This document shows, piece after piece, positions 8,352 through 15,169 of a stretch of DNA of 64,000 nucleotides. Numbering within the stretch: the stretch's first letter is position 1; each line of letters opens with the position of its first letter. Source of the DNA: Croceibacterium aestuarii (GTDB taxonomy: Bacteria > Pseudomonadota > Alphaproteobacteria > Sphingomonadales > Sphingomonadaceae); contig NZ_CP131039.1 in assembly GCF_030657335.1 (NCBI RefSeq), positions 124,001 to 188,000 of the forward strand, read 5' to 3'. The translations under genes were made by a program, and so were the position numbers. The notes below the pieces were generated by a model. The model had not been told where the DNA came from, did no database searches, and saw nothing but the letters and a program-made list of their open reading frames with translations.

Positions 8352-8786
8352 ATGGGGACACAGCACGCAATCACCGCCCTACGCGACAAGCGGGGCGAAC
8401 TCACGGGCCAGATCGACGTGCTACAGGACCAGCTCCGGCAGGCCATGATCGACCTGGACCACGTTGACGCGACCCTACGGCTATTCGACCCGGACATTGA
8501 ATTGGACGAGATACGGCCCAAACCGCTCCCGCCACGGCATCACGCCTTCAAGGGACAGGTGACGCGCGCAATCCTCGCCATGCTGCGCTCTGAGGGCGCT
8601 ATGGACGCTAAAGCGATCACAGTGCGGCTCATGGCCGAGCGGGAACTGAATACCGCCGACAAAGCGCTGGTGAAGGCGATGCACAAGCGCGTAGGCGCTG
8701 CGCTGCGCAATGCTCGCGACCGGGCGCTGGTGGTGTCCGAGACGTCCGCTAAGGGCGGGTTGCTGGCGTGGAGCCTAGCCAAGTAG
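8352..8786 (+). CDS. Transposon passenger: conserved coiled-coil/winged-helix-like protein
   Basis: A 144-residue protein. Residues 5-45 (HAITALRDKRGELTGQIDVL onward) form a short coiled coil. The centre (FKGQVTRAILAMLRSEGAMDAKAITVRLMAE) resembles a winged-helix DNA-binding unit. Similar proteins occur widely in alphaproteobacteria, often near IS elements (recollection). ATG 8352 was preferred because the family starts at M-x-x-HAI; an in-frame ATG at 8319 would add 11 residues and lies only 12 bp inside the inverted repeat. The function is unknown; a role in regulating the element is a guess. Confidence 0.65.
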   Translation: MGTQHAITALRDKRGELTGQIDVLQDQLRQAMIDLDHVDATLRLFDPDIELDEIRPKPLPPRHHAFKGQVTRAILAMLRSEGAMDAKAITVRLMAERELNTADKALVKAMHKRVGAALRNARDRALVVSETSAKGGLLAWSLAK

Positions 8787-8858
8787 GCTGTAGATCATCG
8801 CGCCTAGGCCTAGAAGCGAGAGGGCTAGCAGGGCGGCGTATTCGAGTTTGAGGCGCAC
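8775..8858 (-). CDS. Possible 27-residue membrane peptide
   Basis: On the minus strand a GTG at 8858 opens a short frame whose product is one hydrophobic helix, roughly RLKLEYAALLALSLLGLGAM then IYSLLG. It overlaps the 3' end of the preceding plus-strand gene by 12 bp. No clear ribosome binding site is seen, and the frame is open further upstream with a TTG alternative. It resembles tiny phage/IS-borne membrane peptides, but the evidence is only composition and the clean TM profile. Confidence 0.3.
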   Translation of the reverse strand: MRLKLEYAALLALSLLGLGAMIYSLLG

Positions 8859-9104
8859 CAGTTCAATATTGCAGCTACTCGACAAATGGCATAGGGGGCC
8901 CGCCGAAAGACGTTGTGGCCGGGGATACATTCCCTATCTGGAACATGAAGTGGTCTAGACCGTTGACCGTGACACATCAACTGCTCTAGGCTTTTGTATA
9001 TACCCACCGGCGCTGCTAAACGTCATCATGTGAGATGCAGACTGGTTAAACTGAACTTAACCTGCCCCCACCTATTATCGACTGATCGAAAGGGAGTAAC
9101 CCGA
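8859..9104. other. Gene-poor interior of the transposon
   Basis: No convincing gene, tRNA or conserved RNA was found here. The sequence is lower in GC than the host. A minus-strand 60-codon frame (8825-9007) has no coding character. This stretch probably holds the promoter for the leader ORF at 9105 and the gene at 9203. Confidence 0.5.
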
Positions 9105-9131
9105 ATGCGCAAAGAAGGCTATGTAGACTGA
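9105..9131 (+). CDS. Possible 8-codon leader ORF
   Basis: An ATG at 9105 is preceded by AAAGGGAG (9089-9096) at a workable spacing and encodes MRKEGYVD, then stops. It is followed 24 bp later by a strong terminator (9155-9185) and then by the TTG start of the membrane-protein gene at 9203. The arrangement resembles a leader peptide with attenuator, but no repeated codon or alternative antiterminator stem is obvious, so this is tentative. Confidence 0.3.
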   Translation: MRKEGYVD

Positions 9132-9154
9132 GCCCACCTTCCAGATTGAATAAG

Positions 9155-9185
9155 ACGCCCCGGCCTAATAAGCTGGGGCGTTTTT
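9155..9185 (+). terminator. Intrinsic terminator inside the transposon
   Basis: ACGCCCC (9155-9161) pairs with GGGGCGT, extended by three inner pairs to about 10 bp around the loop CTAATAA, and is followed by five T. It lies just before the gene at 9203, so it either ends transcription entering the element or works as an attenuator. Confidence 0.8.
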
Positions 9186-9202
9186 GTTGAGGGGGTGGGC
9201 CG

Positions 9203-9796
9203 TTGAAAGAATTTTTAATTGCGTGGAAGGACGCAGCGCCAGCAGTTGGCGCGACTATCGCAGCCATTTCCGTAACAGTCGCATATCTAGCCTACAAAAG
9301 CACTCGGGCCGCTACTCGACGCCGGGCAACGCTCGACATGGTCATGAAGACCTTAATGGATAAGGATGTGCAAGCGGAATACCGAAAATTCCGCGATCTT
9401 ATCCGAAAGCACGAAGATCCAGATGACCCGTTCAAAATGGTCGCGCTGGCGCAGCCGGATTCAGTCGGCAATACAGATCGCAATCTGGTTCTGCAGCAGC
9501 TCAACATCTATGAGCTGATGGCGCTCGGGATACGACGACGGCTATTCGATGAGGCGATCTACAAGAGATGGTACCATAACCAATTCATGATGGATTACGA
9601 GGGCGTATCGGATTTGATTGAGGCGCTCCAAGCCAATAAGGCTTCGATCTATTGCGAAGCGAGCGGCCTGTATAGAAGCTGGCTGAAAGACGGGCACCCA
9701 GTCTCATCGCCTAATCGCGTGAAGATGGCTTGGTGGGCTTTACGAAAGCAGCATGACAAGATCGATGCTGCTCGGGACATGGCTAAAGCGCGTTAA
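9203..9796 (+). CDS. Transposon passenger: DUF4760-like membrane-anchored protein
   Basis: A 197-residue protein with one N-terminal membrane helix (residues 13-31, APAVGATIAAISVTVAYLAY) and a cytosolic helical domain. The pattern RRATLDMVMKTLMDKDVQAEYRKFRDL ... LQQLNIYELMALGIRRRLFDE ... YKRWYHNQFMMDYEG is that of DUF4760 proteins as I remember them. It starts with TTG after GAGGGGG (9189-9195). GC content is well below the host genes. Its stop overlaps the convergent transposase stop by 4 bp. The role is unknown; some DUF4760 genes occur in accessory islands. Confidence 0.65.
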   Translation: MKEFLIAWKDAAPAVGATIAAISVTVAYLAYKSTRAATRRRATLDMVMKTLMDKDVQAEYRKFRDLIRKHEDPDDPFKMVALAQPDSVGNTDRNLVLQQLNIYELMALGIRRRLFDEAIYKRWYHNQFMMDYEGVSDLIEALQANKASIYCEASGLYRSWLKDGHPVSSPNRVKMAWWALRKQHDKIDAARDMAKAR

Positions 9797-10752
9797 GCCG
9801 CCCGCTGCCAATACCCCTTCCAACCCCGGCTAACCGGCGCTTCCATCGTGGCGGCGGTCAGCGTCATAGCCTGCGAGCCGTTGTCCACGCGGCGATTGTC
9901 CTCGCGCCATGAGGCTTCCGCCGCGTAGCTGGCGAGATACGGACCGGCGATATGGTGGTGCGTTCCGGTTTCCATCCGGCGCAGGCGGCTAAAGAAGCTT
10001 TCGGCCTGATTGGTGCAGGCATAGCCGTCCGAATACGAGAGCTGGTGATTGATGCGGTGCGTGTCGAACCGGGCGTGAAGCGCATCCCAATGCGAAGCTT
10101 CGTCCGCGTGGACCGTGGACATATGATGGATGCGAGCCGCGATTACCTGCCCGCCCTTGGCCTCGTTATGGGCAACGACCGTGATGCTTTCGCCGTTGCG
10201 CTCGCGCCCGACAACGACGACCTGGCGCTTGCCGCTCTGGTTCTCGCGCAGGCGACGGTCGCGGCGATTTTCCTTGTTGTTGGCGGGCTTCACGTAACCG
10301 CCGAAATACGCGCCGTCCAACTCGACTTCGCCCTCAAGCTGCTGCGCCATATCCTCGCGCGCCATTGCCTCGCGCAGCTTGTGCGTGAGAACGAAAGCCG
10401 TCTTGTATTGGCAGTCCAGATCGCGCGAGAGTTGCAATGCCGCGATGCCCTTCGCGCCGTTCACGAAGATCGCGATGGCGGCGAGAAGATCGCAGAATGA
10501 CATTTTGCGCGAGGCAAAGATCGTGCCGCTCGTGACACTGAACTGGTGGTGGCAGGCAACGCACTTGAACTTGCGGCGGGTGGTGATGGTGTAGGCCTCC
10601 GTGCAGCCGCAACGCGGGCAGATCGCCGCGCCGTCATTTTCCGGCCAGCGCATTTCGCAGAACAGCGAATAGGCTTCGTCCTCGCTCATACGGAAAACCG
10701 TCTTGAGGGAGAGGGTGCGAGCCTTTGCGGAGAGGAGAAAGTGTTGTGCCAT
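9793..10752 (-). CDS. IS1595-family transposase (ISXO2-like DDE)
   Basis: A 319-residue transposase. An N-terminal zinc ribbon has CPRC at residues 45-48 and CVAC at 64-67. The DDE-type catalytic domain follows, with ELDG (D145), HADEAS (D216), and the IS1595-type N/E segment TNQAESFFSRLRRME. ATG 10752 was chosen because the longer frame adds 21 residues that would lie in the promoter region (TTGACA-like -35 around 10808-10803, reading leftward). The gene is intact, with no stop or frameshift, so the element could be mobile. Confidence 0.93.
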   Translation of the reverse strand: MAQHFLLSAKARTLSLKTVFRMSEDEAYSLFCEMRWPENDGAAICPRCGCTEAYTITTRRKFKCVACHHQFSVTSGTIFASRKMSFCDLLAAIAIFVNGAKGIAALQLSRDLDCQYKTAFVLTHKLREAMAREDMAQQLEGEVELDGAYFGGYVKPANNKENRRDRRLRENQSGKRQVVVVGRERNGESITVVAHNEAKGGQVIAARIHHMSTVHADEASHWDALHARFDTHRINHQLSYSDGYACTNQAESFFSRLRRMETGTHHHIAGPYLASYAAEASWREDNRRVDNGSQAMTLTAATMEAPVSRGWKGYWQRAA

Positions 10753-10779
10753 GTCATCGTTTCCAGTGCTTATGCATCG

Positions 10780-10832
10780 GAGATAATGGCAGTGCAGCAT
10801 CTTGTCAAGTGGCAATCATCATCGTATATGAT
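10780..10832. promoter_or_regulatory. Back-to-back promoters of transposase and DUF6471-like gene
   Basis: Rightward: TTGTCA (10802-10807), 17 bp, TATATG (10825-10830), before the gene at 10857. Leftward: TTGACA (10808-10803) with a weak TATCTC-like -10 near 10785-10780, before the transposase. The two -35 boxes overlap on opposite strands, so a single bound factor could affect both. An inverted repeat with CATC/GATG arms lies at about 10820-10833. Confidence 0.4.
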
Positions 10833-10856
10833 GCATTAGCACCATAGGAGGCGACA

Positions 10857-11087
10857 TTGCCAGTTCAGGACAAAGAGTGGGAAAGCAAGGTGAAGGGGAT
10901 GCTCAAGGCAGAACTAACCCGCCGAGGCATCACCTACGCGCAGCTTGTCGGGAAGCTGGCGGATATCGGAGTGCATGACACGGAGCCGAATATCCGCAAT
11001 AAGATCAGCAGGGGTAAGTTCACGGCGGTATTTTTTCTGCAATGCTTAGAGGCTATCGGAGCATCGTCTGTGCGCTTGCGGGACTGA
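10857..11087 (+). CDS. Transposon passenger: DUF6471-like small protein
   Basis: A 76-residue protein with a helix-turn-helix look: LKAELTRRGITYAQLVGKLADIGVHDTEPNIRNKISRGKFTAVFFLQCLEAIG. This is the typical DUF6471 pattern, a family I remember as a frequent neighbour of IS1595 transposases. The start is TTG, preceded by AGGAGG. It is divergent from the transposase gene and shares its promoter region. A repressor of transposition is a plausible inference, not shown. Confidence 0.75.
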   Translation: MPVQDKEWESKVKGMLKAELTRRGITYAQLVGKLADIGVHDTEPNIRNKISRGKFTAVFFLQCLEAIGASSVRLRD

Positions 11088-11905
11088 CCCTGCTAGGGAC
11101 TAGCCCAGCCCCACAGACCGGCGGTAACGGCGAACAGACAGCACGCGAGGCCAATCAACAGTCCACCACGCCAGCGGTTCTTCCGCCGCCCCAACCCGTC
11201 GATATGGTCAAGCCCTCGGAAGATGAGGGGCCATGCGGGCCAGGACGGTATCGAAGCGAAGAAGACCTTTGCGCCCAGTGGAAGGCTGCGGATTCCGCGC
11301 GAGATGCGGCTGACTATGCCTTCTGGGGCCTGATTTTGGCTGCCATCGGTACGGTGGGTCTTTTGGCCACTCTCCACTACACTCGGAAGGCTGTTCTCGC
11401 TGCGGAAGAAGCGACGAAAGACGCCGACGAAGCCCTTGCCCTCGCCCAAAGTAGCGCCGATGCTTCCCGCCAAGCCGCTGAAGCCATGCGCGAAGCCAAC
11501 GAGATCGCGCGGGCCGCTCAACGCGCTAGGCTGATTGTCTCGATTTATCACATCCACCAAGACCATGAACCGCCCTATGTAGACCTGAGGGCGACCAACA
11601 TCGGTGGTTCTCACTGTGTCGTGACGCTCGTCGCCTCCCACTGGTCCGATTCCAACGAGTGGGAGCAAAACGGCATTATGATGGGTCCTCCCCTGAGCAC
11701 TTTCGTCGCTGAGGGAAAGGCTGAGGTTATCGGCGCCCCTCGCCATGGACCCCCTAAGAATTTCCTTTACGGGATGGTGCGCTACGCGGACGGCTTGGGA
11801 GAGCACCGCTCCTTCTTCGCGTTCCATTTCTGGCGAGACAGCGGACTTGCTCGCGAGTGGCGCTGGAGTTTGGCCTATCCCAAGGGAAAGCCCAAAGACA
11901 CCTAG
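11042..11905 (+). CDS. Transposon passenger: membrane protein with coiled coil
   Basis: A 287-residue frame. Residues 1-20 are signal-like, followed by a low-complexity Pro/Gln linker, one firm TM helix (about 92-114, DYAFWGLILAAIGTVGLLAT), a heptad-rich Ala/Glu coiled coil (residues 117-160) and a C-terminal soluble beta-like domain. Similar 'TRKAVLAAEEATKDA' proteins occur in alphaproteobacterial accessory DNA. ATG 11042 overlaps the previous gene by 46 bp, so a later start is possible; ATG 11204 would lose the signal-like part. No enzymatic motif is visible. Confidence 0.6.
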   Translation: MLRGYRSIVCALAGLTLLGTSPAPQTGGNGEQTAREANQQSTTPAVLPPPQPVDMVKPSEDEGPCGPGRYRSEEDLCAQWKAADSARDAADYAFWGLILAAIGTVGLLATLHYTRKAVLAAEEATKDADEALALAQSSADASRQAAEAMREANEIARAAQRARLIVSIYHIHQDHEPPYVDLRATNIGGSHCVVTLVASHWSDSNEWEQNGIMMGPPLSTFVAEGKAEVIGAPRHGPPKNFLYGMVRYADGLGEHRSFFAFHFWRDSGLAREWRWSLAYPKGKPKDT

Positions 11906-11935
11906 CGCACCGCAAACGGTGACACCCGCAACGCA

Positions 11936-11954
11936 GAGGGCGACAAGCGCCCTC
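11936..11954. other. Hairpin next to the right transposon end
   Basis: GAGGGCG (11936-11942) pairs with CGCCCTC (11948-11954) around the loop ACAAG. No T tract follows, so it is not a classical terminator. It sits 4 bp inside the right inverted repeat and could insulate the element from transcription. Confidence 0.5.
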
Positions 11955-11958
11955 AGCA

Positions 11959-11982
11959 TGGTGCGTTTGCTACATAATGCCG
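11959..11982 (-). repeat. Right terminal inverted repeat of the IS1595 element
   Basis: Exact reverse complement of 8283-8306 over all 24 bp. It supplies an in-frame ATG (11977) to the downstream comM remnant. Confidence 0.95.
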
Positions 11983-11990
11983 GAGTTCCA
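11983..11990. repeat. Target-site duplication, right copy (GAGTTCCA)
   Basis: Identical to 8275-8282 and directly abuts the right inverted repeat. Confidence 0.95.
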
Positions 11991-12582
11991 GCGCGCGGTG
12001 CTCGATTCGCTACGCCAGCCGCTCGAGACCGGCGAGGTCAGCGTGGCGCGGGCCAACGCCCACGTGACCTACCCGGCACGGGTCCAGCTGATCGCGGCGA
12101 TGAACCCGTGCCGCTGCGGGCATCTCGGCGATGCCGCTCTGGCCTGCAGCCGCGCCCCGCGCTGCGCCGCCGACTACCAGTCCAAGGTCTCGGGCCCGCT
12201 GCTCGACCGCATCGACCTGCACGTCGAGGTCGACCCGGTCAGCGCCGCCGACCTCGCCTTGCCCCCGCCGGCCGAGGGGAGCGCCGAAGTCGCCGCGCGC
12301 GTGGCGGCGGCGCGCGCCGTCCAGACCGCGCGCAAGGACCGGACCGGCGCGCGCACCAATGCCGAACTCGACGGCGAGGCGCTGGAAACTCTCGCCACGC
12401 CCGACGAGCCCGGCCGCAAGCTGTTGATGCAGGCCGCCGAGGCGATGCGCCTGTCGGCCCGCGGCTACACCCGCATCCTGCGCGTCGCGCGCACCATCGC
12501 GGACCTGTCGGGGGCTGAAGAGGTGGGGCGCATCCACGTCGCCGAGGCGCTCAGCTACCGCCGCCAGCCGCCCCGGGCCTGA
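11983..12582 (+). pseudogene. comM: comM, 3' part: C-terminal Mg-chelatase/AAA+ remnant
   Basis: The C-terminal 199 codons of ComM: EFQRAVLDSLRQPLETGEVSVARA, MNPCRCG (the ComM Cys motif), LLDRIDLHVEV and the Mg_chelatase_C region ending LSYRRQPPRA. The frame is undamaged; it is separated from its N-terminus only by the transposon. An ATG inside the inverted repeat (11977) could start translation of a truncated product, but without Walker A this would not be a working ATPase. Loss of ComM would be expected to lower transformation efficiency. Confidence 0.92.
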
Positions 12583-12636
12583 AGCGCCCGCGGCGCGCAG
12601 GACTGAACAAATCGCGTCGCGCCTCGTTGTCAGGGC

Positions 12637-13392
12637 ATGTCCGAGCTGTTTCAGGTTCTCTTGCTCGCCCTGTTCCCCGCCGCGGGCAATTTTCTCGGCG
12701 GGCTCGTTGCAGAGTTCACTCGAACGACGCGCAAGCGGCTGTCTTTCGCCCTGCATCTCTCTGCCGGGATTCTCTTCGGCGTCATTGCCATCGAGCTGGC
12801 GCCTCGCGCTTTCGCCGGTGCGCCCCCGTTGCTGGCGGCAGGCGCGTTCTTTGCCGGCGGCGTGTTCTACATCGGCCTCGAAGCGCTGATCGACAGGCTG
12901 ACGGAGTCGGCGCGGAGCAGGTCCGCAAAGTCGGCAGCCGATGTCAGCGGCGCGTGGGTGATCTACGCCGCCGTCGTCGTGGACCTGTTCAGCGACGGCC
13001 TGCTGATCGGCACCGGCTCCGCCATCTCGCTCGGCCTCGCGCTGGTCCTGGCGATCGGCCAGGTTACCGCCGATATTCCGGAAGGGTTCGCCGCGATTGC
13101 GAACTTCAAGGACAAGGGCACGCCCCGTTCGCGCCGGCTGCTTATCGGTGCCTCGTTCGTGGTGCCGGTTCTGGCCGGGGCTCTGCTCTCCTACCTGCTC
13201 TTGCGCAACCAGGCCGAGGCGGTCCAGCTCGTCGCGCTCGCCTTCACCGCCGGCCTGCTGCTGGTTGCCGCTGCCGAGGAAATCATCGGCGAGGCTCACG
13301 CCGCGGCGCCCGACAGCAAGCGGTCCACGCTGGCCATCTCGGGCGGGTTCGTATTGTTCGCGCTCGTCGCATCCTACTTCAGCGCAGGATGA
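12637..13392 (+). CDS. ZIP family metal transporter
   Basis: A 251-residue integral membrane protein with about 7-8 helices. ZIP signatures are visible: VDLFSDGLLIGTG (TM4-like) and IPEGFAAIANFKDKG (TM5-like), where the classic His is replaced by Ser/Asp in the first motif, plus AAEEIIGEAH. ZIP proteins move zinc or other divalent metals into the cytoplasm. It stands alone between the comM remnant and tatA. The metal specificity cannot be read from sequence. Confidence 0.8.
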   Translation: MSELFQVLLLALFPAAGNFLGGLVAEFTRTTRKRLSFALHLSAGILFGVIAIELAPRAFAGAPPLLAAGAFFAGGVFYIGLEALIDRLTESARSRSAKSAADVSGAWVIYAAVVVDLFSDGLLIGTGSAISLGLALVLAIGQVTADIPEGFAAIANFKDKGTPRSRRLLIGASFVVPVLAGALLSYLLLRNQAEAVQLVALAFTAGLLLVAAAEEIIGEAHAAAPDSKRSTLAISGGFVLFALVASYFSAG

Positions 13393-13454
13393 TCGCACCG
13401 CTTTGTGCGCCGGGCGCGACCTGCTAGGCGTTGGATCGAAGGAGCATCGGAGCG

Positions 13455-13697
13455 ATGGGTTCGTTTTCAATCTGGCACTGGCTGGTCGTCGCCGTGGTGG
13501 TGATGGTGCTGTTCGGGCGCGGCAAGATCTCCGAGACGATGGGCGACTTCGGCAAGGGCCTGAGCGAGTTTCGCAAGGGGATGAAGGACGAAGACGAAGA
13601 CCGCGAGCGCAAGCTGGCCTCGCAAAATCCGGATATCGCCCCGCCCTCGAAGGTGACGCTCGACCAGCGCGAAAGCGGCGGCGCAAGAGAGGGCTGA
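13455..13697 (+). CDS. tatA: Twin-arginine translocase subunit TatA
   Basis: An 80-residue TatA/E protein. It has an N-terminal TM helix ([17 protein letters not shown]), the hinge FGRGK, and an amphipathic helix ([19 protein letters not shown]) followed by an acidic tail. It forms the pore of the Tat exporter for folded, often cofactor-bearing proteins. ATG 13455 matches the family start and has AAGGAG upstream. tatB and tatC are not next to it, so they must lie elsewhere. Confidence 0.9.
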   Translation: MGSFSIWHWLVVAVVVMVLFGRGKISETMGDFGKGLSEFRKGMKDEDEDRERKLASQNPDIAPPSKVTLDQRESGGAREG

Positions 13698-13773
13698 GCG
13701 CGCCGCACGCGGCGTGTTAACCAAAAATCGTGCTTAACGCCGGAACCGGTCGCCCCTCAGGCGTTGTCCCTCC

Positions 13774-14145
13774 ATGGCCAGGCGTATCCTCGTCGTCGAA
13801 GACGACCTGCTCAACCGCATGTTCTATTGTGCGACGTTGGAGCAGGCCGGGTACGCCGTCACCGCGGTCGGCGACGGCGCGCTGGTGCTGCAGGAGGTCT
13901 CCCGCGTCGCGCCCGACCTCATCATCATGGACATCAACCTGCCGCATGTATCGGGTCTGGTGCTGACCGAGCGGCTCAAGTCGCAGGCCGCTTACCGCGA
14001 CCTGCCGATCCTCGCCATCACGGCCTATGTCGGACGGGCGGAGGAGGCGCGGATTCGCGAGGCCGGGGCGGCGGGTTATCTTTCCAAGCCGGTTACGATC
14101 TCCGCGCTGCTGGGGACCATCGACGAGCTGCTGCCCACCGCCTGA
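13774..14145 (+). CDS. divK: Single-domain response regulator, DivK-like
   Basis: A 123-residue receiver domain with no output domain. The acidic pocket ED and phospho-acceptor D in IIMDINLP (about residue 53), the switch Thr in AITAY and Lys in YLSKPVT are all present. DivK-type proteins relay the DivJ/PleC signal that controls CtrA in alphaproteobacterial cell cycles. TTAACC and TTAACG half-sites 51 and 35 bp upstream recall CtrA half-sites, but the spacing is not the classical one. Confidence 0.82.
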   Translation: MARRILVVEDDLLNRMFYCATLEQAGYAVTAVGDGALVLQEVSRVAPDLIIMDINLPHVSGLVLTERLKSQAAYRDLPILAITAYVGRAEEARIREAGAAGYLSKPVTISALLGTIDELLPTA

Positions 14146-14157
14146 CCCGGGCCCCGG

Positions 14158-14631
14158 CTAGCTCTCGCGCGGCGAACCGACCCGCTCGGCTTCTTCCCAA
14201 TCGAGGTCGGAATACTGCAGCGGGCGGCCGTCGTGCGCGTGCAGCCGGACCGGTTCGATCGGCAGGCGATCGCGGGCGTCGACCAGCACGGGGCTCGATG
14301 CGACCTTGGAGGTGTACTTCTCGCCCCACTGCCTTAGCGCGATGAGCGCCGGCAGGAGATCGATGGCCTTTGCCGTCAGGCGGTACTCGACCTTGCGCTT
14401 GTCATGCTCGCAAGGTTCGCGGCTGAAGATGCCATTCTCGACCAGCTTGTGGAGCCGGCCCGAAAGGATGTTGCGGGCGATGCCCAGTTCCGACTGGAAG
14501 CTGTCGAAGTGGCGGATGCCGTTGAAGCCGGCGCGCAGGATCATGAAGCTCCACCTGTCGCCGATGACCTCGAGCGCGCCGGGCAGGCCGCATTCGACGA
14601 CTTCTCTCAGGTTCTCGTGCAGGTGGCCCAT
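14158..14631 (-). CDS. HxlR-family winged-helix transcriptional regulator
   Basis: A 157-residue regulator. The HxlR domain covers residues 14-105: CGLPGALEVIGDRWSFMILRAGFNGIRHFDSFQSELGIARNILSGRLHKLVENGIF, with the typical DRWS and RL/L-LVENG motifs. A C-terminal extension of about 50 residues follows. It is divergent from the small exported protein at 14783. The spacer holds several inverted and direct repeats that could be its operator. HxlR proteins often sense reactive or aromatic compounds; the ligand is unknown here. Confidence 0.87.
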   Translation of the reverse strand: MGHLHENLREVVECGLPGALEVIGDRWSFMILRAGFNGIRHFDSFQSELGIARNILSGRLHKLVENGIFSREPCEHDKRKVEYRLTAKAIDLLPALIALRQWGEKYTSKVASSPVLVDARDRLPIEPVRLHAHDGRPLQYSDLDWEEAERVGSPRES

Positions 14632-14650
14632 CGGCGCCTTTCCATTCTCC

Positions 14651-14749
14651 GGTTAACGATTAACCCACTGCCGGGCCGTCATGCAACGGACACTGATTTT
14701 TCGGTTGCAATACGAAACTCGTAAATTTAAGTAGCGATTCGCAACTCGT
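14651..14749. promoter_or_regulatory. Repeat-rich spacer between hxlR-type gene and exported-protein gene
   Basis: GGTTAA-CGA-TTAACC (14651-14665) is a perfect inverted repeat 20 bp from the regulator start. Further right, TACGA-AAC-TCGTA (14711-14723) is an inverted repeat, and its core CGAAACTCGT recurs as CGCAACTCGT at 14740-14749, 27 bp away. HxlR dimers bind inverted repeats in divergent promoters, so these are operator candidates for both genes. Confidence 0.45.
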
Positions 14750-14782
14750 TGTAAAGCGCAACCGATGAACCCGGAGTGTCCC

Positions 14783-15082
14783 ATGTCCCCGATTCGCACG
14801 TTCGCCCTCTCCGCCCTCGCCGCGTGCACCCTGGCCGCGCCGGCGGCCGCCGCATCGGCGCCCTACTACCAGGCCCAGCTGGCCGCACCGGCCGGCGCTG
14901 CCAGGATCGTTGCCGGCGGGCTGCTTTGGAATTGCGAGGGCACCTCGTGCGTCGCTGACAAAGACAACAGCCGCCCGGTGATCGTTTGCCGCAAGCTGGC
15001 GCGGGAAACTCCGGCGGTCGTTCGCTTCAGCGCCGCCGGGGAAGACCTCGGCGCCGAAGACCTCGCCCGCTGCAACGGCTAG
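14783..15082 (+). CDS. Small exported protein, CC_3452-type
   Basis: A 99-residue secreted protein. The signal peptide runs to about residue 25 (FALSALAACTLAAPAAAASA). The mature part has LLWNCEGTSCVADKDNSRPVIVCRKLARE ... LARCNG with four conserved cysteines, the pattern of the CC_3452 family of alphaproteobacteria (recollection). ATG 14783 was chosen over 14765 because GGAG sits 6 bp before it. It is followed by a strong terminator. The function is unknown. Confidence 0.7.
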   Translation: MSPIRTFALSALAACTLAAPAAAASAPYYQAQLAAPAGAARIVAGGLLWNCEGTSCVADKDNSRPVIVCRKLARETPAVVRFSAAGEDLGAEDLARCNG

Positions 15083-15133
15083 GCCTCAACTCCACCCCCC
15101 GGGCATTCCCTCCATCCAGGAATGCCCTCCCGT

Positions 15134-15168
15134 ACCCCCGCGCTCCCAAGCAGCGCGGGGGTCTTTTT
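15134..15168 (+). terminator. Strong intrinsic terminator (probably bidirectional)
   Basis: An 11-bp perfect stem (15134-15144 with 15152-15162) around a 7-nt loop, followed by CTTTTTG. It ends the exported-protein gene and abuts the stop of the convergent HAD gene (15170). Confidence 0.88.
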
Positions 15169-15169
15169 G

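Larger units (their letters stand above)
8283..11982. mobile_element. IS1595-family transposon with passenger genes, inserted in comM
   Basis: A 3,700-bp element bounded by perfect 24-bp inverted repeats and an 8-bp target duplication. It holds one intact ISXO2/IS1595-type transposase gene (minus strand), a winged-helix-like ORF, a DUF4760-like membrane protein, a DUF6471-like small protein and a membrane/coiled-coil protein. Much of it, such as 9200-9800, is clearly lower in GC than the host genes. Perfect ends, an intact transposase and an exact duplication all point to recent and possibly still active transposition. IS1595 members with passenger genes are known; this gene set is not one I can name. 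Confidence 0.92.

Noticed and set aside
8825-9007. 60-codon minus-strand frame in the transposon
   Set aside because: No ribosome binding site, coding bias or resemblance; probably noise in the gene-poor stretch.
8283-11982. Group II intron or intein as explanation for the split comM
   Set aside because: Perfect inverted ends, target duplication and an IS1595 transposase identify a DNA transposon; no reverse transcriptase or splicing motif is present.
13717-13739. CtrA-like TTAACC and TTAACG half-sites before divK
   Set aside because: The distance between halves (17 bp start to start) is not the classical TTAA-N7-TTAA spacing; too weak to call a CtrA site.
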